From the NCBI GenBank assembly GCA_002422725.1, contig DITE01000118.1, positions 1-51,572 on the forward strand: a DNA stretch of 51,572 nt, in the 5' to 3' direction. This stretch comes from Bacteroidales bacterium UBA6192 (GTDB lineage: Bacteria > Bacteroidota > Bacteroidia > Bacteroidales > F082). The translations under genes were made by a program, and so were the position numbers. Below the pieces are notes generated by a model, which searched no databases, was not told where the DNA came from, and saw only the letters and a program-made list of their open reading frames with translations. Positions 1-8,574 of the stretch are shown in pieces (within the stretch, counting starts at the first letter, position 1; every line of letters starts with the position of its first letter).

Positions 1-299
1 GTTAACTTGCTCTCACCTTTGTCAATCAGCCGGAACCTGAAAGTGTAAGTACCTCCTGCTCCGATCATATCACTGGAAGGTTTGTAATCGGGTTCACCAA
101 TGAGTTCAACCAATCCTGCACTATCAATACTCCAGCCATAACCGGTGGTTGGGTTTCCTGCGAGCCTGAGTGTTAAAACCGATCTTTTACTTAATTGAAT
201 ACTTTTCCCATTATAGCTTTCATCGATAATCAATTCAATGCAGGATACCCAAAGGAATGCAAAGAACAGTATCATGGTAATTTTTTTGAGGTGCTTCAT
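1..299 (-). CDS. Chagasin-like (family I42) protease inhibitor lipoprotein, 3' part missing
   Basis: The frame opens at an ATG at 299-297 and runs off the left edge after 99 codons. The N-terminus has a basic start and a hydrophobic stretch ending at Cys20 (WVSC), so export as a lipoprotein is likely, although Trp at -3 makes the lipobox imperfect. Residues 49-56 read NPTTGYGW, the signature loop of chagasin-type inhibitors of papain-family cysteine proteases, followed by the family's glycine-rich AGGTYTFRF strand near residues 81-89. The third inhibitory loop lies outside the window. I infer a periplasmic or surface inhibitor of cysteine proteases, own or foreign. It is divergent from the CAP-domain gene at 501. 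A weak -7-like box lies at 341-348. Confidence 0.8.
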   Translation of the reverse strand, partial: MKHLKKITMILFFAFLWVSCIELIIDESYNGKSIQLSKRSVLTLRLAGNPTTGYGWSIDSAGLVELIGEPDYKPSSDMIGAGGTYTFRFRLIDKGESKL

Positions 300-487
300 A
301 AAGAAATTGTTGTTTAAAAAGTATTCACTGATTGACCTGATAAAGGTACAAAAGAACGATGATACAACAGCTTTCTTAAATTCTAAAATACTTAATCAGT
401 ATTCAAAGGACTCATACAGATTGATTCATTTTATCATTGTCATGAATAAACATGGCCCTTTTGCGTAAAATGAATAAGGAAAATATG

Positions 488-495
488 TAATTTTG
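488..495 (+). promoter_or_regulatory. Bacteroidota -7 box (TAATTTTG) before the CAP-domain gene
   Basis: TAATTTTG matches TAnnTTTG exactly. A TTTG at 460-463 lies 24 bases upstream, slightly long for a -33 element. Transcription from here would begin near 500, leaving almost no leader for the ATG at 501 but about 35 bases for the ATG at 537. The rest of 300-487 holds only the divergent upstream regions. Confidence 0.45.
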
Positions 496-500
496 AAAGC

Positions 501-1397
501 ATGAACATAAATCTGACTACCAATTCATTCAAAAAAATGAAACTTATAGCTTTGTTATTCAGTTTCTTACTATTGTTCATCATAAAGCTGTCGGGTCAGG
601 TTCACACAGTAGATAATTTTTGCATCACTAAGGATGAGCATAAACTGATTTCGCTTATCAATCAATTCAGAAAAACCCATAGGCAACCCGAAATCGCCAT
701 TTCAGTATCCTTGTGCTTTGTGGCCAAAACGCATGTTGCCGATTTGCAGCTTAACAAACCAGACACAAGTATTTGCACAACAGGAAGTTGGTCTGATAAA
801 GGAAGCTGGAAACCTTGTTGTTACAATCCAATTGTTTACAAACCAGAATGTATGTGGGACAAACCAAAAGAATTAACATCCTACAACTTTCGCGGATACG
901 AAATGGTGTTTTTTGATGAACGTATTGTGCAGGTTGACAGTGCTTTTCAATTGTGGACAGAATCAGCAGAGGTTGTTGATTTTATTCTTGGGAAAGGAAA
1001 TCATGATGACAAAAAGTGGGCAGCGCTCGGAGTTGGAGTGGGTGAAAATTATATTTCAGTTTGGTTTGGTCAACGCCCGGATCCAAAAAACAAAGCAGTA
1101 ATCTGCGACAGCAAGGATGTTCCGTTCCGGGCAGGTTTCACAAATCATTCGTTTGGAAATGAGAACAACCTGAAAACTTCACGGTTTTATCTGGTAATTG
1201 GAAGTTTCAATTCGATGACAGCAGCACAAGAGGCAATCAAGCGTTACAAAGAAATTGGATTTAACAATACCAGCTTACTGTCAAAAGACGATAAAATAAG
1301 GGTAGCCCTGGACGTTTTTGATTCATTGAAAGAAGCCATGGCAGCCAAGGTCAAGCTTGGTGAAACCTATAGTGAAACGTGGATATTAAAAGAATAA
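501..1397 (+). CDS. Secreted CAP-domain protein with C-terminal SPOR domain
   Basis: This is a 298-residue secreted protein. A signal peptide occupies about residues 13-33 (MKLIALLFSFLLLFII then SGQ). Residues about 45-195 follow the CAP/SCP pattern: a helix with INQFRKTH, HVADLQ, a GYE segment and the closing GVGVGENYISVWFG strand. The CAP part is rich in cysteines (CTT, CC, C), suggesting disulfides. Residues about 229-298 match a SPOR repeat (FYLVIGSFNSMTAAQEA...), known to bind denuded septal peptidoglycan. CAP function in bacteria is mostly unknown; anchoring to the cell wall or division site is my inference. Start choice is open: ATG 501 gives a 12-residue basic leader before the signal peptide, while ATG 537 gives a tighter signal peptide and suits the promoter at 488. 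Confidence 0.75.
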   Translation: MNINLTTNSFKKMKLIALLFSFLLLFIIKLSGQVHTVDNFCITKDEHKLISLINQFRKTHRQPEIAISVSLCFVAKTHVADLQLNKPDTSICTTGSWSDKGSWKPCCYNPIVYKPECMWDKPKELTSYNFRGYEMVFFDERIVQVDSAFQLWTESAEVVDFILGKGNHDDKKWAALGVGVGENYISVWFGQRPDPKNKAVICDSKDVPFRAGFTNHSFGNENNLKTSRFYLVIGSFNSMTAAQEAIKRYKEIGFNNTSLLSKDDKIRVALDVFDSLKEAMAAKVKLGETYSETWILKE

Positions 1398-1440
1398 GAG
1401 CTATAATCTAACAATATCCCTGTCAGATTGTTTGATTGGC

Positions 1441-2742
1441 ATGCATGATATCATCAATGTTTTTTGGTTTCGTCGCGATTTAAGACTGCACGACAACCAT
1501 GGCTTATTCGAGGCACTTAGAGCCGGAAGACCCGTTCTACCCATATTTATTTTTGACACAACCATACTCGATCATCTAGAGGATAAAAAGGATGCAAGGG
1601 TAAGTTTCATTTATGAGAATTTGCAGATAATCAACAAAATACTTTCTGCTACAGGAAGAAGTTTGCTTGTTCTGGTTGGCAAGCCGACAGATATTATCAG
1701 TAAACTTATTTCAAGCAATAAAATTGAAGCTATTTACGCTAACCGGGATTATGAACCGTATGCCCTGAAAAGAGACCTTGAGATTTACAAGCTGCTCCTG
1801 AAAAAGAACATTGAATTCAAAACATTTAAGGACCAGGTGATATTTGAAAGCGAGGAGATACTTAAACCTGATGGAAAGCCTTATACTGTATTTACGCCCT
1901 ATTCACGCAAATGGAAAGAAGCCTTCCACTTAAAAAGTCCTGACCATTTTCCTTCTGAAAACCACATGTTTTCATTTCTGTCTGGGATTGCAGAAATTCC
2001 TGATCTGAACACCATCGGGTTTTCTCCTTCTGAAATAGTCGTTCCCGAAGCCAGGATTAATCATGATATCCTGAAGCATTATCAGGAGCGGCGAAATCAG
2101 CCTTTTCCGGGTCAAACCAGCCTGACAGGTATCCATCTGCGATTTGGCACCATAAGCATCAGGCAACTTGCAATGACGGCCGGCACAATCAGCGAAACTT
2201 ATCTGAACGAGCTTATCTGGCGCGAGTTTTTCATGCAGATTCTTGTCCATTTTCCATATGTAACTGATAATAATTTCAATAGAAAATATGATCGGCTCAT
2301 TTGGCGAAACAACGAAGCCGAATTCGATCGCTGGTGCAATGGAACAACAGGCTACCCTTTGGTTGATGCAGGAATGAGACAATTAAATCAGACAGGATTG
2401 ATGCACAACAGGGTAAGGATGGTTACTGCAGGTTTTCTGACAAAGCATTTATTGATTGATTGGCGATGGGGAGAGGCATATTTTGCAAAAAAGCTTCTTG
2501 ATTTTGAATTATCGTCAAACAATGGAAACTGGCAATGGGCTGCCGGAACAGGCTGTGATGCTGCACCCTATTTCAGGATTTTCAACCCAACAGAACAAGC
2601 ACGAAAATTCGATCCTCAGGCTGATTATGTCCGTTTTTGGATTCAGGAGTATGAAAAGCCAGGCTATCCTGATCCGGTTGTTGATCATGCAATGGCCAGA
2701 GAGAGAGCTATTGCTGCATTTAGGGAAGCTTTGAAAAGTTAA
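1441..2742 (+). CDS. phrB: Deoxyribodipyrimidine photolyase (cryptochrome/photolyase family)
   Basis: The enzyme uses FADH- and light to split cyclobutane pyrimidine dimers. The N-terminal Rossmann domain begins with the family hallmark NVFWFRRDLRLHDN and carries an antenna-domain fold to about residue 130. The C-terminal FAD-binding domain has TGYPLVDAGMRQL, HNRVRMVTAGFLTKHLLIDWRWGE, and NNGNWQWAAGTGCDAAPYFRIFNP, all typical of class I photolyases. The length of 433 residues is normal. I chose ATG 1441 because the frame can be extended upstream only to a TTG at 1432. No gene overlaps it; the GNAT-like gene follows after 54 bases on the same strand and may be cotranscribed. A cryptochrome-like signalling role cannot be excluded, but the intact core favours repair. 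Confidence 0.93.
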   Translation: MHDIINVFWFRRDLRLHDNHGLFEALRAGRPVLPIFIFDTTILDHLEDKKDARVSFIYENLQIINKILSATGRSLLVLVGKPTDIISKLISSNKIEAIYANRDYEPYALKRDLEIYKLLLKKNIEFKTFKDQVIFESEEILKPDGKPYTVFTPYSRKWKEAFHLKSPDHFPSENHMFSFLSGIAEIPDLNTIGFSPSEIVVPEARINHDILKHYQERRNQPFPGQTSLTGIHLRFGTISIRQLAMTAGTISETYLNELIWREFFMQILVHFPYVTDNNFNRKYDRLIWRNNEAEFDRWCNGTTGYPLVDAGMRQLNQTGLMHNRVRMVTAGFLTKHLLIDWRWGEAYFAKKLLDFELSSNNGNWQWAAGTGCDAAPYFRIFNPTEQARKFDPQADYVRFWIQEYEKPGYPDPVVDHAMARERAIAAFREALKS

Positions 2743-2796
2743 GTTTTTTAGTTTGCTTTTTTGGTATATTGCAGCGAAAAAAAATGAACGCCAAAA

Positions 2797-3978
2797 ATGA
2801 ATAAACTGTATTCGCTTACCGAAGTTCAAACCCGCATCGAGAAGGATGCATTCCTCAGCTTCCCTGCCAAACTTTACAAAGACGATCCTTTTTATGTAAG
2901 GCCTTTTGATATTGATGTACAGAAACTTTTCGATCCAGGCAGCAATAAACTCCTCAGGAAAGGTGAAGCAATTCGCTGGCTCCTCTATGATCAGAACAGA
3001 AATATCGTTGGTAGAATTGCTGCATTCATCGACGTGGATTCAGCCAGGAACAATGATCAACCGACGGGGGGCTGCGGTTTTTTTGATTGCATCAATGATC
3101 AGCCTGCAGCCAATGAGTTGTTCACCGCAGCCAAAATTTGGCTGGAAGAAAGGGGCATGGAAGCCATGGACGGTTCAATTAATTTTGGTGACAGGGATAA
3201 TTTCTGGGGAGTACTTGTAGATGGATTTCATGAGCCCATCTTTAACATGCCTTACAATTTTCCTTATTACAAAGAGTTGTTTGAAAATTTCGGTTTCAGG
3301 AATTATTTCAATCAATACACCTTCAAAAGAGAAATAAGCATGGTGGGTGTAAAAGATATAATAAAAGAAAAAGCTGAGAGGGTAAGCCAAAATCCTGATT
3401 ATCATTTTCGCATGATCAATTGGAACCATATTGATAAGTATGCCGTTGACTTTCTTGACATATACAACAAGGCCTGGGGAGTTATTCCGGGTTCAAAGAA
3501 ACTAACTATCGCACACGCTAAGGGACTGTTAAATAAAATGAAGCCTATTTTAGACCCAAGGCTGGTTTATTTTGGTTATTATCAGGATCAGCCGATTGCT
3601 TTTTTCATTATGATGCAGGACTTAAACCAGATCATATACAGGTTCAAGGGAAAGCTGAATCTGTTTAATAAACTTCGTCTAATGTATCACCTTAAAATCA
3701 GAAAAGATTGCACCCGTGTTGTTGGCCGGATATTTGGCATCGTGCCTGAACATCAGGGAAAGGGGATTGATGGAGCCCTTATAATGACTTTCAGCAAAGT
3801 AGCCTCTTCTCCAGGTTTTCCTTACAAAGATATTGAGATGAACTGGATAGGTGATTTTAATCCATCCATGATTAAAATTGTTGAGAACATCGGTGGATAT
3901 ATTCACAAAACACACGTTACCTACAGGTATTTGTTCGACAGGAACAAAACATTTGTTAGGGCTAAAATCCAGGAATAG
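2797..3978 (+). CDS. GNAT-like acyltransferase family protein (YghO type)
   Basis: A 393-residue soluble protein resembling the large GNAT-like family of Bacteroidota. It opens with a conserved block (FPAKLYKDDPFYVRPFDIDVQKLFDP), has a first acetyltransferase-like half with NIVGRIAAFIDVD and the DGSINFGDRDNFWGVL segment, and a second half with VVGRIFGIVPEHQGKGIDGALI, which looks like a GNAT acetyl-CoA loop (Q/RxxGxG/A). The substrate is unknown and no partner in the neighbourhood suggests one. Start ATG 2797 is well placed behind an A-rich stretch usual for Bacteroidota. It converges with sucD, leaving two bases between stop codons, so the two messages probably overlap at their ends. Confidence 0.7.
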   Translation: MNKLYSLTEVQTRIEKDAFLSFPAKLYKDDPFYVRPFDIDVQKLFDPGSNKLLRKGEAIRWLLYDQNRNIVGRIAAFIDVDSARNNDQPTGGCGFFDCINDQPAANELFTAAKIWLEERGMEAMDGSINFGDRDNFWGVLVDGFHEPIFNMPYNFPYYKELFENFGFRNYFNQYTFKREISMVGVKDIIKEKAERVSQNPDYHFRMINWNHIDKYAVDFLDIYNKAWGVIPGSKKLTIAHAKGLLNKMKPILDPRLVYFGYYQDQPIAFFIMMQDLNQIIYRFKGKLNLFNKLRLMYHLKIRKDCTRVVGRIFGIVPEHQGKGIDGALIMTFSKVASSPGFPYKDIEMNWIGDFNPSMIKIVENIGGYIHKTHVTYRYLFDRNKTFVRAKIQE

Positions 3979-3980
3979 AA

Positions 3981-4850
3981 TTAAGAAAGCAACTCGAGCA
4001 TTCTGGTTCCTATATCAGCCGGAGAATCAACCACATGAATACCGCATTCGCGAAGGATTGCTTTCTTTGCTTCGGCTGTATCATCCTTTCCACCAATTAT
4101 GGCACCAGCATGGCCCATTGTCCTCCCTTTTGGTGCAGTTGCACCTGCAATAAAGCCTACAACAGGCTTTGTACCATTTTCCTTAATCCAGTAAGCAGCC
4201 TCAGCTTCCATGCCTCCGCCAATCTCGCCAATCATAACAATTCCTTCGGTTGCCGGGTCGCTCATTAGCAATTCAACAGCATCCTTAGTGGTTGTTCCAA
4301 TAATCGGATCGCCTCCGATTCCGATGGCGGTTGTTTGTCCAAGTTCAACTTTCGTTAACTGATCTACAGCTTCATAGGTCAAGGTTCCTGAGCGCGACAC
4401 TATACCTACCCTACCCCTGCTGTGAATGAAACCTGGCATAATACCCACCTTGGCCTCACCAGGCGTAATCACTCCGGGACAATTAGGGCCAATAAGCCGG
4501 GAGGACCTTCCTTTCAGGTATTCTTTTACTTTAACCATGTCGGAAGTAGGAATGCCTTCGGTTATGCATACAATAACGCCAATGCCTGCGGCAGCAGCTT
4601 CCATTATTGCATCAGATGCAAAGGCAGGTGGAACGAAAATTACGGAAACATCGGCTCCTGTTTGTTTAACAGCATCGCTGACTGTGTTGAAAACAGGCTT
4701 GCCCAGATGTTCAGTCCCTCCTTTGCCGGGGGTTACGCCTCCAACAACATTGGTTCCATAATCAATCATCTGACCTGCATGAAAAGTGCCTTCACTTCCT
4801 GTGAATCCCTGTACAATAACCCGGGACTGTTTGTTAACTAGTACGCTCAT
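3981..4850 (-). CDS. sucD: Succinyl-CoA synthetase (ADP/GDP-forming) alpha subunit
   Basis: The alpha subunit of the TCA-cycle enzyme that interconverts succinyl-CoA and succinate with substrate-level phosphorylation. At 289 residues it has normal length. The CoA-binding Rossmann domain starts with VIVQGFTGSEGTFHA and GGVTPGKGG; the ligase domain has GPNCPGVITPGE, SRSGTLTYE and, at about residues 242-250, GRTMGHAGA, where His247 is the phosphorylated catalytic histidine. The beta-subunit gene sucC, its usual operon partner, is not adjacent and not in the window, so the two subunits must be encoded at separate loci. A -7 box lies at 4885-4892, about 35 bases before the ATG. The gene is convergent with the GNAT-like gene. 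Confidence 0.97.
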   Translation of the reverse strand: MSVLVNKQSRVIVQGFTGSEGTFHAGQMIDYGTNVVGGVTPGKGGTEHLGKPVFNTVSDAVKQTGADVSVIFVPPAFASDAIMEAAAAGIGVIVCITEGIPTSDMVKVKEYLKGRSSRLIGPNCPGVITPGEAKVGIMPGFIHSRGRVGIVSRSGTLTYEAVDQLTKVELGQTTAIGIGGDPIIGTTTKDAVELLMSDPATEGIVMIGEIGGGMEAEAAYWIKENGTKPVVGFIAGATAPKGRTMGHAGAIIGGKDDTAEAKKAILRECGIHVVDSPADIGTRMLELLS

Positions 4851-4884
4851 GGAATGGTAATATTTAGAATTGTAATTGAGTGGC

Positions 4885-4892
4885 CAAAAATA
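4885..4892 (-). promoter_or_regulatory. -7 box (TATTTTTG) of sucD
   Basis: On the minus strand the bases read TATTTTTG, an exact TAnnTTTG match, about 35 bases upstream of the sucD ATG. No clear TTTG was seen at the -33 distance. Confidence 0.5.
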
Positions 4893-4920
4893 AGACCTTT
4901 TCGGCGATTATGAAACATTA

Positions 4921-5814
4921 TTAAAGGTTTTCCGATTGAAGCATCTGTTTTGCCTCGGCCAGCCTGATTGTTTCACTTTTACTTAGTATCGGATACCGTA
5001 GATCAAGTGTTTTCAGACGACTAAGAATAATACTACTGACGGCATAGCGCATAAACCATTTCTTATCAGCCGGAATAACATACCAGGGAGCGACTTCTGT
5101 TGAAGTATTTGACAGCATGTCTGAATAGGCCTGCATATAATCGTCCCAATATTGGCGCTCAGCAATATCAGTTGACGAGAACTTCCAGTTGCGGCTTTCA
5201 TCAACAATACGTTTCAGAAAACGTTCCTTTTGCTCATTTTTTGATACATTAAGAAAAAACTTTAAAATAATAACGCCATTCTCGCTTAGATGGCGCTCCA
5301 TAGCATTGATCTGTCGGTAGCGCATTTTCCAGAAGTCCTTGCCGGCATCGTGAATGGTATCGACTCCCGGAAGTCGTTGACGGATCAGAAACTCAGGATG
5401 AACCTTCACGATAAGCACTTCTTCGTAATACGAACGGTTGAAAATTCCAAAATTACCACGATGAGGCAGATACCTGTATGTGCGCCAGAGATAATCATGA
5501 TCAAGCTCAATGTCTGTAGGCGCCTTGAAGCTAAAAACCTGGGTGCCTTGTGGATTAAGTCCTGACATCACATGTTTTATAGTACCATCTTTGCCGGCCG
5601 CATCCATAGCCTGAAACACAAGCAAAACTGAGTATCTGTTATCTGCATAGAGTTTTTCCTGCAACTTTATTAGCTCATTTACATTTGAAGCAAGCAGGCT
5701 AACCGCCTCATTCTTATCATTCAGCCCGGCTGAATACGAAGGATTAAATTCAGAAACCTTGTGTGATGCTCCGGGCCTGGCCTGAATAAACGGATCGTTT
5801 ATAAAATCATGCAT
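4921..5814 (-). CDS. Polyphosphate:nucleotide phosphotransferase (PPK2 family)
   Basis: PPK2 enzymes transfer phosphate from inorganic polyphosphate to nucleotides (AMP or ADP to ATP) or the reverse. Counting from ATG 5814 (297 residues), the Walker A-like loop is at about 68-77 (QAMDAAGKDG) and the Walker B/lid-type segment GIFNRSYYEEVLIVKVHPE at about 122-140. FNRSYYE rather than FDRSWYN suggests the group of single-domain PPK2s that accept AMP and ADP (class III), an inference from motif wording only. The frame extends upstream to a TTG at 5853, but MHDFINDPFIQ at 5814 is the better start. It stands alone between sucD and the tRNA; no ppk1 or ppx is nearby. A role in energy recovery from polyphosphate is plausible. 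Confidence 0.9.
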   Translation of the reverse strand: MHDFINDPFIQARPGASHKVSEFNPSYSAGLNDKNEAVSLLASNVNELIKLQEKLYADNRYSVLLVFQAMDAAGKDGTIKHVMSGLNPQGTQVFSFKAPTDIELDHDYLWRTYRYLPHRGNFGIFNRSYYEEVLIVKVHPEFLIRQRLPGVDTIHDAGKDFWKMRYRQINAMERHLSENGVIILKFFLNVSKNEQKERFLKRIVDESRNWKFSSTDIAERQYWDDYMQAYSDMLSNTSTEVAPWYVIPADKKWFMRYAVSSIILSRLKTLDLRYPILSKSETIRLAEAKQMLQSENL

Positions 5815-6086
5815 AATAATCAGATTTGAAATGTAACACAGTACTAACGACAATTAATAATTATATGAAAGTCGCGGTGTCAAATTTGTAGCCTGACAAA
5901 TTTACAACGAAAACTCCATCATTCAACATGATCATACCACCTGATTAAGATTGGCCTGCTTTGCACGAATGTGATACCGTAAAACTGACATGAAAGCAAA
6001 CAACCTATATGGAATGGATAAGGATTAAATTCAATATATCAACTAATATGATTTCTCTAACAGGCCAGGCAGGAATGATAAAACAG
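5815..6086. other. Intergenic stretch with an 8-bp inverted repeat
   Basis: No gene was recognised between the PPK2 start and the terminator at 6087. Bases 5882-5889 (AAATTTGT) and 5896-5903 (ACAAATTT) form a perfect inverted repeat around a 6-base loop, about 70 bases upstream of the PPK2 ATG. It could be an operator or chance in AT-rich DNA. Confidence 0.3.
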
Positions 6087-6121
6087 AAAAAGAGTTTCAG
6101 GATAATACTGAAACTCTTTTT
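6087..6121 (-). terminator. Intrinsic terminator downstream of tRNA-Arg
   Basis: A perfect 14-bp inverted repeat (6087-6100 and 6108-6121) with a 7-base loop and A/T tracts at both ends. It lies 11 bases past the tRNA 3' end and could act in both directions. Confidence 0.85.
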
Positions 6122-6132
6122 ACATTTATTTG

Positions 6133-6206
6133 TGAACCTGAAGGGATTCGAACCCCTAACCTTCTGATCCGTAGTCAGATGCACTATCCAATTATGCTAC
6201 AGGTCC
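6133..6206 (-). tRNA. tRNA-Arg (anticodon ACG)
   Basis: The minus strand folds into a normal 74-nt cloverleaf. The acceptor stem GGACCTG pairs with CAGGTTC (one G-U), the T arm contains GGTTCGAATCC, and the anticodon stem TCTGA/TCAGA encloses loop CTACGGA, giving anticodon ACG. This tRNA reads CGN arginine codons after A34-to-inosine editing. CCA is not encoded; the discriminator A is followed by CA, so CCA must be added afterwards. Confidence 0.95.
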
Positions 6207-6221
6207 ATTATCTACGGGTTG

Positions 6222-6229
6222 CAAAATTA
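6222..6229 (-). promoter_or_regulatory. -7 box (TAATTTTG) of tRNA-Arg
   Basis: An exact TAnnTTTG match on the minus strand, 15 bases upstream of the mature tRNA 5' end, which suits a short 5' leader. The -33 element was not evident. Confidence 0.5.
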
Positions 6230-6272
6230 ATACTAATTTCACAAATTACGGCAGCTGTTGAAATAAATAATT

Positions 6273-8561
6273 CTAAATATCTTTTTTAAGAATTGTAAAT
6301 GAGCAGCTTAGGCGGTTTCCATACTGATCAACCGCTGTGATTACATGTTTCCCAACCAACGCATGCAGCGGAAACTGATGCTGATTATCGCTTGTACTTC
6401 CAATAAAACTGCCATCCAGATGCCAGTAGATGATTGCCTCTGTGGATTGATGGGTCAATTCTAAAACTATCGGAAGTTCTTTTGAGTAAAAATCGATCGG
6501 TTGATATATTACTGCATTGGGTGGCGGGTACACAAACTCCATCACATTTCCCAGACCATAAGCACAGCCCGGTTTCACTTCCGGTATTGGTTTATAGGAC
6601 GAGTTCCGGTAACGGAAATATTTTTCCATCAAAGGAGGTAAAACAAACCATGCTGTCATGCTCACTTTCTCATCCGGGTAACAGTTCACAGGTATCTGCC
6701 AACTTAAGGATTCATCCAGCCGAAGCAATTGATGGTAAGGACATTGCTGAAGCCGGTCAGCATGAATATGCGCGGTTATGGTATCCAATTCCTGACAAAA
6801 CGGACCAGGAGTATATCCACTTTCTCTGCAGACAACCTTTTTCTCCAGCCATGCTAAGGGTTCTGCAAACCAGTTTGATGCTGAAGGAAATAACCTTGCA
6901 AGATCAAACAAAAGAGGCGCTGCAGCCGAAACTCCTGTTAGTCCGGGTCGGCCGTTACCTTCAGCATTTCCTGCCCAAACACCCATAACATAATCGGGGG
7001 TGTAACCAACTGCCCACGCATCCCTAAAACCAAAACTCGTTCCGGTTTTCCACGACAAAACTGGTCCGTTACCAAAAAACTGCCAGCCTGACTCCGTTTC
7101 AGGACGGTTCAGTTGAGTGAGCGTTTGGGTGGTTAGCCATGCCGAAGCTGCGTCAATTCCATTTAAGGCGTTCTTACTCTGGTCTTGTGAAATCATCCTT
7201 GCCAGTTCGGCGTATGCTTCTGTCAGCTCCCAGAGTTTTACCTCACCCCCACCCAGTATGAGTGATAATCCATAATGTGAAGAGGGTTTCTGCAAGCTTG
7301 TGATGCCGAGTGTTTTCAGATTATTATGAAACTTCTCCAGGCCATATTGACGCAACATGAGTACAAAAGGAATATTAAGCGATTGAATCAATGCCTCTTC
7401 AGCAGTAATTGCACCCTGATAGTTTTCACTAAAATTTTTTGGACTAAACCCTCCAATCCATGTTGGCACATCGGCCAAAAGACTTCGCCCTGTAAGCTTA
7501 CCCTCAGCAAGCATCATGGCATATAAAAAAGGCTTTAAAATGCTTCCACTACTGCGGACTGCCTGAACCATATCGTTATGACAGGCTTCAGGCTCCAGAT
7601 AACATGGCACATTACCATGATATACAATCACTTCGCCTGTTTTGACACTTTTGACAACAATTCCCAGATGGTTAACCTGATTCCCTTTTAACAATGCATG
7701 ATGCTGACAAAGCAAAGCAAAAGCTGCCTTCTGTTTTGAAGCATCGATCGTGGATCTGATCATCTTACCGGCATTTTGCTTCGTCATAAAATCAAGATAA
7801 TGAGGCGCATCATCAGGAAGGGGAACTGGCACGGAAGGCAATGGCTCGTCCACAGACAATGAATAAGTCATCATATCGATGTTTCCTTGCTGATGCAGGC
7901 GTTGAAGGAGGCGGTTACGTTTTTTGAGAAAAAGTTCCCTGTTCTTCCCTATATTCAACATTGAAGGAGCATTCGGAAGGATTGCCAGTGTAACTGCTTC
8001 GGCCCATGATAAGTCATTTAAAGGTCTGCCAAAATATCGCCAGGCGGCTGCTTCGGCACCTACCACATTTCCACCGTATGGTGCATGAGAAATGTACATG
8101 CGGAAAATCTCCGTCTTACTGAACTTCATCTCCAGCCCAATCGACAAAAATACCTCCCGCAATTTCTCAAGATAGGTTCTGCTTTTGCCTTTTCGCGAAA
8201 GCCTCACAACCTGCATCGTCAGCGTACTTCCGCCACTAATCACCTTTTTAGCCTTGATGTTCTGACGAAATGCCCTCAGCATCGAAAAAGGATTTACTCC
8301 CGGGTGGCTAAAAAAATACCGGTCCTCAAATGTAAGTATCGCCTGCTTCAATTTATGTGGAACTGAATCGGATTCAGGAAATCTCCATTGGCCATCAGAC
8401 GCAATTCTGGCACTAAGCAGTCTGTTGTGCCTGTCAAGTAAAACAATGCTGTAAGGGTCCTTAAATACCTGATTTGGAATGAAAGCATACAGCAGCATGA
8501 ATCCGACAGCAACAGCAGCAAGTAGAAGTGTTGCTTTGACTTTCCATCTTTTTCGGTTCAT
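6273..8561 (-). CDS. pbpC: Penicillin-binding protein 1C (bifunctional class A PBP)
   Basis: An inner-membrane peptidoglycan synthase with both glycosyltransferase and transpeptidase domains. From ATG 8561 (762 residues; the frame can also open at TTG 8570) there is one N-terminal membrane helix (about 10-29). The GT51 domain has TFEDRYFFSHPGVN with catalytic Glu79, GGSTLTMQ, and YISHAPYGGNVVGAEAAAWRYFG. The transpeptidase domain has SILK (Ser340 nucleophile, Lys343), SLN (394-396) and KTGTSFG (from Lys505). The C-terminal about 75 residues fit the PBP1C-specific beta-sandwich (BiPBP_C). It lies 13 bases downstream of the alpha-2-macroglobulin gene, the classic bacterial pairing, so cotranscription is likely. 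All active-site residues are present. Confidence 0.95.
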   Translation of the reverse strand: MNRKRWKVKATLLLAAVAVGFMLLYAFIPNQVFKDPYSIVLLDRHNRLLSARIASDGQWRFPESDSVPHKLKQAILTFEDRYFFSHPGVNPFSMLRAFRQNIKAKKVISGGSTLTMQVVRLSRKGKSRTYLEKLREVFLSIGLEMKFSKTEIFRMYISHAPYGGNVVGAEAAAWRYFGRPLNDLSWAEAVTLAILPNAPSMLNIGKNRELFLKKRNRLLQRLHQQGNIDMMTYSLSVDEPLPSVPVPLPDDAPHYLDFMTKQNAGKMIRSTIDASKQKAAFALLCQHHALLKGNQVNHLGIVVKSVKTGEVIVYHGNVPCYLEPEACHNDMVQAVRSSGSILKPFLYAMMLAEGKLTGRSLLADVPTWIGGFSPKNFSENYQGAITAEEALIQSLNIPFVLMLRQYGLEKFHNNLKTLGITSLQKPSSHYGLSLILGGGEVKLWELTEAYAELARMISQDQSKNALNGIDAASAWLTTQTLTQLNRPETESGWQFFGNGPVLSWKTGTSFGFRDAWAVGYTPDYVMGVWAGNAEGNGRPGLTGVSAAAPLLFDLARLFPSASNWFAEPLAWLEKKVVCRESGYTPGPFCQELDTITAHIHADRLQQCPYHQLLRLDESLSWQIPVNCYPDEKVSMTAWFVLPPLMEKYFRYRNSSYKPIPEVKPGCAYGLGNVMEFVYPPPNAVIYQPIDFYSKELPIVLELTHQSTEAIIYWHLDGSFIGSTSDNQHQFPLHALVGKHVITAVDQYGNRLSCSFTILKKDI

Positions 8562-8574
8562 GCCCGCCAATATT

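Noticed and set aside
238..468. Open frame of 76 codons on the plus strand
   Set aside because: It starts inside the chagasin-like gene on the opposite strand and runs through the divergent upstream region; the composition is not protein-like and no start signal is seen.
1432..1440. TTG start for phrB
   Set aside because: ATG 1441 gives the normal N-terminus; similar TTG/GTG extensions were set aside for PPK2, pbpC, the HD-type gene, the glycosyltransferase, the SRPBCC gene, the 48875 gene and truA.
1972..2382. Minus-strand open frame under phrB
   Set aside because: Antisense shadow of a strongly recognisable photolyase gene; no family resemblance.
4422..4841. Plus-strand open frames under sucD
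   Set aside because: Antisense shadows of the conserved sucD sequence.
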